From Chrysemys picta bellii (Eukaryota; Chordata; Testudines; Emydidae): a DNA stretch of 64,000 bases. Shown in pieces: positions 57,946 to 64,000 of the stretch (positions are counted from its first letter, which is position 1; the number at the start of each line of letters is the position of its first letter). A program made the translations under genes and the position numbers. The stretch is from positions 13,540,572 through 13,604,571 of the forward strand of contig NC_088800.1 in the NCBI RefSeq assembly GCF_011386835.1, given 5' to 3'. The notes beneath the pieces are model-generated. The model was given only the letters and a program-made list of their open reading frames with translations, made no database searches and was not told the origin of the DNA.

Positions 57946-58615
57946 AATCACTTTCTCACTCCTTTGTGTCTCTCCCACATTTAGGGAAAGCAATGAGTGT
58001 GTAAGCAGGGAATTGGTGAAGAAGATGGAAAAGGGTGAGTCAGACAGGAAGGGTGGCTTAAAACTTACTGCTTTGAAAAACTACTAAAGCATTTTAAAGA
58101 TATTTAACGTGCATGCACATGCTCACAGAGCAGTTCCATTCAGGGATATCTCACTTCTCAAGAAACATTCATAAAATAGCCAGTTGTCCATCAAATTGTG
58201 TGAAAATTAGAACTTTCTCATGTTTTGATGTGACTACTGATTTTTGTTCAACCAAAGTTTAGAATTCTTTAGCTCAGAATATTGATAATTTTTGTGGCTT
58301 TTGCTTGAAAATAAGACCACTGTGAGTGAGAAAAGACCTAGTTCAACTACAACGTTGTATTAATTTCAAGAGAATTTATTTTTTTCTGCAGGAAATTAGG
58401 TCATTTCCAGGAATTTGCAATGAAATGAAATATTCTTCAGCTGTGAGGATTTCAAAAGTATTGGAATATTTTGGAAAAGGCTGGTTTAAATCTTTTGGTC
58501 TTTATTGTGCCATCTTTATTCACACTGTTGAGAATTACTGACTTGAGTTGTGAGATTGATTTTATTTGTACTGCTTTAATGAACCCACCTATCTGCATAC
58601 AAATTGTACAGTTGG
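57946..58615. other. Intron sequence without recognised features
   Basis: AT-rich with short ORFs only. Confidence 0.45.
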
Positions 58616-58623
58616 ATCTTTAA

Positions 58624-59113
58624 TAGAGCTGAGCAAATTTTTTTTGATAAATAGATTTTTTTTGCCGAAAAACACATTTTTGGGTCTTTGAAACTATTTA
58701 TGATTTTGGTTTGATGCATAGCTTCCGCCAAAAAAAAACTGGAAAAAAATTGAGGATGCTGAAACATTTATTTTTTATCCATTTGAAAACATTTTATTTT
58801 GACTTGTTTGTTTCAACTTTTCATTTTGAAAGAGTGTTTTGAGTTCAAATTTGGTTAATTAAAACACACACAGCAATGGGGAAAAATACCAGAATATGGG
58901 TGAGTCAAAACAAAAATCTCTCTCTAAAAAAAAAAAAAGGAATTCCTTTGAGTCCACCTGAAACATTTTGGCCAATTCAAAATGAAACGTTTTTGAGTTT
59001 TTGAGCCAATTATTTTTTTTTAAATGGTTTTGGTTCAAATCGAACCAAAATTTTTTGGGGGGATTTTTCAATTCAGTCCCAGATCTGAAAAATTGATTAT
59101 TTGCTCAGCTCTA
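58624..59113. mobile_element. AT-rich hAT element with 8-bp TSD
   Basis: It starts TAGAGCTGAGCAAATTTT and ends ATTATTTGCTCAGCTCTA. ATCTTTAA (58616-58623) and GTCTTTAA (59114-59121) match at 7 of 8 bases. The interior is long A/T runs with TTTTGGTTCAAATCGAACC palindromes. No transposase. Confidence 0.88.
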
Positions 59114-59121
59114 GTCTTTAA

Positions 59122-59614
59122 TGTCTTTGAAGTCTTTAGGGAACAGGGTATGTGGAAGGGCACAGAATCCTAAAGATATACAAAAGGAGAAAGCCTTCTG
59201 TGTTATATGGTAGGAGACGTCCCCAGGGACTCACCTCCCTCCCCTTTTAAGCATTGTTGTACTTCCAAGCAGGCAACAGAGTGGTTTCTGGGGAGCAGTT
59301 GTTTCATATGTCAACAGGGGTATTTGTCTGAGCCACAAGAGCGTCACTCTTCCATAGCTCCCCCTGCATGTCATTTTTACACTTCTGGAGACGCTACAGA
59401 TACAGCTCTGTTGAAAGTAACACAATTAGGTAGCAACCATTGCCTCTTTTCCTCACCAGCAGAGTGTGTGAAGACTGCCTTCTCTTTGGATGCTTGACTT
59501 TCTGAAAGCATCCTTGCTGTAGTGAGTGCAGAGGTTTACACAACATCTCCTCTGAGCCACGTGGCACAACCCCCCGTGCCTGTGACTGCTTGCAGCATTA
59601 TTATTATTTATTCC
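59122..59614. other. Intron sequence without recognised features
   Basis: Short ORFs only. Confidence 0.45.
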
Positions 59615-59720
59615 TGTATTTGTTAAGTGTTACAATGTGTCTGGCTCTCTAAGAGACACAAATAAGTACACCCCCTGCCCAAGGAGTTTACAGCCTGGAA
59701 AGAGTGTTCTAGAAGGGGCC
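59600..59720 (-). repeat. L2/MIR-like 3' tail, reverse orientation
   Basis: ATTATTATTTATTCCTGTAT, then CCCTGCCCAAGGAGTTTACA, mirrors the tail pattern at 31290-31425 and 21770-21900. Confidence 0.5.
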
Positions 59721-59784
59721 AGTTGTGGCATTTAGTCGCTGATCTGAGTAAAGGCAGATAGTGCCACACAGTTCCATTGGGACT

Positions 59785-59870
59785 CAGCGCTGTGAGCCAG
59801 ATCCGCAGCTGGTGTATATTGAATTCAATGGAGCTATGCCAAATTACACCCACTGAAGAGTTGGCCCTCT
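59785..59870. repeat. Short palindromic repeat
   Basis: GCCAGATCCGCAGCTGGTGT pairs with ACACCCACTGAAGAGTTGGC around TGAATTCAATGGAGC. Confidence 0.5.
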
Positions 59871-59994
59871 GAGTGATGAGACTACAACCATGGCTCGTCC
59901 TTGTGTGGGGCTTTCAGGTTGTGGTGGAGAGGCTGTGTGTGCACTCCTCCCCTTGCCCCAAACCCGTACATAAGGGAGCAGGACAATTTGGACC

Positions 59995-60860
59995 TGTGAC
60001 AGAGTGCTGAGAGCTAGCACTTACTGAAGCCCTGGGAAGGCCTCACGGGAAGAGCAACTGAACTCAGGGCTCAAGCAATTACTGGGGACAACCAATGAGA
60101 AAAACAGGGACAGGAGTGAGGGTCAAAGGTTCAAAATCAGCGATCCAGAAGGGGACACCGAGCAGAGAACCCCGGACAGTGCCCACTGCTCCTTGAAGGT
60201 GTGTAGGGAGCCAGCGGACATGGCCCAGAGGAACTCTGCCCAGATACATGAACCAAGGAAGGAACGGAAATAGGCCCCACAGTTGCAGTGCACCTCCCAT
60301 CCAATATCCTCCTCCTGGTTTTATAGATGGCCACCTTGGCCAGCGCCAGGAGGAGGTTGACGAGGAGGTCTCATGACTGCAAGGGGCCATGGACAGGGTG
60401 TGCATAAAGCAGGAGTTGCAGGGAAAAGTGCAGCCAGAACCTGAGGAGAAGATTCTGGAAGAGCCAGAAAAGGGGCTGAAACCTGGCGCACTCTAGATAG
60501 ACGTGCTCCAGGGTCTCCCTGACACTGCAGAAGGGGCAAGTGTCGGGGAAAGGGGGTGAACCGCGCCAGGTACACACCTGTGCTCACGGCCCCATGAAGG
60601 AGCTGCCAGCTGATATCCCTGACAGGCTGTGGGACCAAGGTGGACTACAGGCCAGCCCACGGGGTGGGGTCCTCACCCTCCACAGGTGCCAGCACTCTGA
60701 TCACTCTGGCACTAATTAGTTTCTCCAGAAGACTGATTGAGGAATGGAAAGTAATTAGCTCATCAGGCTGGCAGGCTGGGTAAAGGATTAATTAGCCCAT
60801 CAGCTGAGGACTGATAAAAAGGCACAGGCAAGAAATGCAAGGGGGAGGAACAGGGCTCGG
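59995..60860. mobile_element. Possible LTR remnant flanking the Tx1-like insertion
   Basis: 59995-60075 (CTGTGACAGAGTGCTGAGAG, TGAAGCCCTGGGAAGGCC) and 60695-60860 (GATCACTCTGGCACTAATTA, CAGCTGAGGACTGATAAAAA) read like two halves of one turtle LTR with a TGATAAAAAGG TATA-like motif. The Tx1 piece between them would be a later insertion. This rests on recall, and neither TSD was confirmed. Confidence 0.35.
60075..60700 (-). mobile_element. Tx1-like (L1 group) LINE, ORF2 C-terminal fragment
   Basis: - strand frames encode QPVRDISWQLLHGAVSTG (about 60620-60565), then after a frameshift FPDTCPFCSVRETLEHVYLE, a CxxC...H...C zinc knuckle typical of Tx1/L1 ORF2 ends. VAIYKTRRRILDG follows near 60330. 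At least two frameshifts and in-frame stops make it inactive. It is 5'-truncated. Confidence 0.8.
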
Positions 60861-61727
60861 TGTGAGTGTGATCTTATGGAAGGGAGATATCTTCTCCTCT
60901 TGGGCCCTGGGAAAAGGGATGATAATACAAGGGGCTCTGGAAATAATATTGCTGCATGAAACTGTAGAGGTGTTGGTGGAGGGAACTTAAATACCCTGCA
61001 CAGTGTGGGTACCTAACTGGTAGAGTCTGAGTGTCCTATGTGATGCTTGAGGGCAGAAAAAGATCATGCCCTGTTATAGGCCCTTAACTTTCTGCTGAGT
61101 TGTACCAAATAGTTCTTCTGATTTTGCTTCTTTTTCAGAGGTGTAAGCTAGAGGTCTTGTAGAAGTGGCCGGAAAAGTTTGTGAAAATGTTCATTAACTT
61201 TATTTTCCATACAGCTTTGAAATTTTGTTTTGATGAAAAAATTCCTGCAAGATAGAGGGGTCCTAGACTCCTCTAGCAGGTGGCATTTACCTGGCTCTGT
61301 TTGGTAAGACAGTCCCATCATGAAGCTCTTCAAGACTAGCCCTGCACCTAAACTTTTTAAGTGAACAGAGTAGGACAGTGATTCTTATCTGCAGGATTTT
61401 CAGACTCCTTGTTCTTGTGGCTCTATGCAGATCACCGGTCTTTTTTCAAAATCTCCTTGAACCTGTCACCATTGATCACAACACACACACCATCCTTTCT
61501 CCTCTGATACATGTCTCCTGAATTATATACCTTTCAAATCTGGAGAACCTTTGGCCCATAGGCTGTGCTCCTGCCCTTTGGAACTCTGCCACAATTCTCT
61601 CCACAATTCAGGTAACGGTTCCCTGGTTCACTTTAAGACAGTGTAAAGATGAGAGCCGAAATGCTCACACCTTGGTGCATAGGGTTAGGGTCCAAAGTCC
61701 ATTTTTAAGCAGCTAGATAAGAGTGGT
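60861..61727. other. Intron sequence without recognised features
   Basis: Short ORFs only. Confidence 0.45.
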
Positions 61728-61865
61728 CTGATTTTCAAAGGTTCTGACCACCTGAAGCACTCACTGAACTTTAGTGGGAGCTGCTGGATAACTCAGTACT
61801 TTGAAAAACCAGGCCACTGATTTAAGTATTTAAATAACTTTAGGTACCTGGTTTGAAAATTGGTG
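61728..61865. repeat. Palindromic repeat (MITE-like)
   Basis: CTGATTTTCAAAGGTTCTGA at the left and TACCTGGTTTGAAAATTGG at the right are inverted ends. A central palindrome contains AGCACTCACTGAACTTTAGT. It resembles the TTAGGTGCC-type elements at 714-1718. Confidence 0.5.
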
Positions 61866-64000
61866 CCAATAATTGTGCAAAACCAGCTGAGTTTTGCTCA
61901 GACAGGCCTCTGTGAACCATTTTCTTATTTTTGCTTCCGTTTGCATGAGATCACATTGCCTTAGTTCTGTTTTGAATTTTGCAAACCCAAAATCCAAAGC
62001 AAGACTGCCAAAATCACCGAGAGTGGCCTGGTTTCCGGGAGAAGCCATTCAGTGCCATTGAGTTTCAAGTGGTTCCTATCAGGAACCATAAATATCTCCC
62101 TGGCCTGTGAATCTCAGCCCTGGCTTCACTCAGCACTTTGGCACAAGCTTTCTCAAACCTCAGTTGAGGTTTGTGCTACGTCTGGGAGCCCTTTGGGGGA
62201 CTCAAGTTTCAGGTTTGCAGTGATTTTGCCTGTTCATGAAATTTTATTTATTACAAATGTTTTGCAGAGCTCTACAAACCCATCAGGTTTCTCTAGCGGA
62301 TACTTTGTTTTAATAAATGTGTATTGAATGCTTCGTTTAACTTTACTATTGTGAAGTGCCCAGAGATGCTGTGCTTGGATGAGCAGTTATGTAAGTGCAA
62401 TTTGTTGTCATTTTTTAGTATCAGAATTAGCATTCAGCCGAGGTCGAGAGCCTCACAGTGCCTGGGTGTGGGGGGAAAGCAAACAAATGAAAGAAAGCTT
62501 AGTGCATCTCAAGCATTACCCAAACCTTTTGGTTTATCCCCAGCTGTTGGTTCTACTCACTCGCAGATCAATCTCCTGAATGCCCGTCCAGCAGCTCCCA
62601 GCCAACTCCTGGTGTCTCAGCTCTGACAACACACTCAAAGCTTCGGGCCATGCGAGTGGATGGCCTATTAGTTCAATTTGCTTGAAGTTACAGAATGTAG
62701 AACTGTCTCTTTACTTCTATGATGAGGGTTTAACATTTGTTTTAATTAATTAAGTATCATTTGAAATGAATGTACTGGTGAGAAGTGCCCCATTGACAGC
62801 CCTGGAAACTGAGGTCCTCCAGTTAGCCACAGGATGGGCACAGCCCTGGCCGTGTGGTAGCGTCACATGCACAGACGTGAATCTATCACAACTAGCATGG
62901 CTCTCCTCTGACCTGGGGCTCTGCACCCAGGGTTGTGAGGGAAGTTTAGTCTCCTTGGCCCACTCAGTCCTTAACCTCTCGGCTACAATTGTCCATCAAG
63001 GAGTGATGATGGGGTTTATGTATGTAATATTAGTATCCTATTCGTTAGCAACTGGACTGACACTGTCTCCATAGAAGTTATCCTGTACTAGCAAGGGGTT
63101 CACATGGAAAGAAGTATTTAACTGAATAGAAAATACATACATCCCAAATTTGCTTTCCGTTATGCATCTGTAACATCTGTTGATGTCACGTAGAACAGAA
63201 TTGCCACATAGCCTTTTCTGTTTTCTGGTTCATAGGCTCTGTTACACACAGACCTGATTCTTTGATATTGCTTTTCTCCCACAAAAGGAAGTCTGTTGGA
63301 AAAAAAGAAAAGAAAAACATGTTTTTTCTGGAACTCATGGTTATTCAGTGGAATTCACCCTGCAGAGGTGGAAATCCCCTGCTGGACCGGAGCAATATTA
63401 ACAAACCAGGATTGCTATGTAGAATTACTAGCCTGGTTTTACCCAGTAAACTGCAGGAAAGTATTATTTCTCTGTAGTGAGAGAGTATTTGCCACTCAAA
63501 GAGCCTGTGTATGCTATGTGAGGTCAGCAAACGGGATTTGCTTCAGTAAAGCACACACCAGTCTGGGAATGAGAATTTCCAGTGACACTATAGACATTAG
63601 CAATAAGCTAACCACCATTATAATATTGATTTCATATAATGGCGGATGGAAAACCCCATTCCAACCTGGAGCAAAACTTGGTTCTTCTGCTTTCTTTATG
63701 CAGTCTCCCTGCCTCCCTTGCAGAGGTAGAGAACGGGCAAATGATGCACTTCATTGTTTCATTTTATTTTGTAGGCTACCACTCAGCAAAATTTCAGTGA
63801 ATGCTGCCTTGTCAGAGCTATAATTTACTTACAGGGGTAGTGTACTGTGTCTTCCCATATGTCAGCCAGAGGCCAATTCTGCTATAAATCACATCACAGC
63901 CCCACATACATCTCATTGGGAAGAACGGAGACCCTTTTTACACTCCAGTACTAAGCTGGATAACTGACCAGCAAAAATACAACAACAGAATCAAATCACC
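61866..64000. other. Intron sequence without recognised features
   Basis: ORFs such as 63296-63823 (175 codons, +) have no recognisable motif or codon structure. No repeat termini were recognised. Confidence 0.45.

Larger units (their letters stand above)
18741..64000 (+). other. AGBL1: Downstream intron of the carboxypeptidase gene (partial)
   Basis: The next CCP exon should begin with the third base of an Asn codon, followed by the conserved HRCSLSGEDLNR-type segment. I did not find that segment among the translated frames to the end of the window, so this intron appears to exceed 45 kb. It holds most of the nested repeats described below. Confidence 0.65.

Noticed and set aside
63296..63823. 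175-codon ORF on the + strand
   Set aside because: It reads as random translated intron with no domain or repeat pattern. It is not flanked by recognisable splice signals in a consistent phase.
1..64000. CRISPR arrays, operons, phage or toxin-antitoxin systems
   Set aside because: The sequence has vertebrate intron structure. There are no direct-repeat arrays with uniform spacers and no clustered bacterial-type ORFs.

Overview
The window is intronic vertebrate DNA, most likely from a turtle (Testudines, probably a cryptodire). The repeats point there: CR1 LINE 3' ends, a tRNA-headed SINE whose tail is a CR1 3' end (the arrangement known from tortoises), many short hAT and Harbinger-like elements, a Penelope-like element, a Tx1-like LINE fragment, a solo LTR and old MIR/L2-like fossils. 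This assignment is inference from repeat content.

Only one host coding segment is convincing. It is a 181-bp exon at 18560-18740 (+ strand) with clean splice sites. It encodes the zinc-binding HPGE motif and the NPDG motif of a cytosolic carboxypeptidase (CCP, tubulin deglutamylase family). It best fits AGBL1 (CCP4), with its paralogue AGTPBP1 (CCP1) as the alternative. The window would then be one exon plus more than 18 kb of upstream intron and more than 45 kb of downstream intron, consistent with the very long introns of AGBL1 in other vertebrates.

Layout. 1-18.5 kb: a ~1 kb palindromic element (714-1718), MITEs, a hAT element with a perfect 8-bp target-site duplication (TSD) at 4211-4941, a tiny Penelope-like insertion with a 12-bp TSD and an internal inversion (6012-6122), a decayed LINE (8690-9640) and a SINE inside a hAT-like element (12.4-12.8 kb). 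18.5-18.7 kb: the exon. 19-32 kb: Harbinger-like MITEs, one inside a MIR-like SINE, CR1 and L2-like pieces, and a MITE with a long hairpin (27401-27698). 32-48 kb: a GC-rich hAT MITE with an internal minisatellite (32416-32944), CR1 copies, a hAT MITE family, a full-length SINE, and a MITE inside a CR1 (46720-47015). 50-64 kb: the densest nesting, with a CR1 carrying reverse-transcriptase C-terminal sequence, AT-rich hAT elements, a solo LTR, a Penelope-like element carrying a GIY-YIG segment broken by three DNA transposons, and a Tx1-like LINE piece.

I found no operon, CRISPR array, toxin system, rRNA or functional tRNA gene, and no convincing undescribed molecular system. The value of the window is in its nested transposon record: many insertions have readable TSDs and inverted termini. 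Element ends given without a TSD are approximate. Family names rest on termini, TSD length and recalled sequence features, not on a database search.
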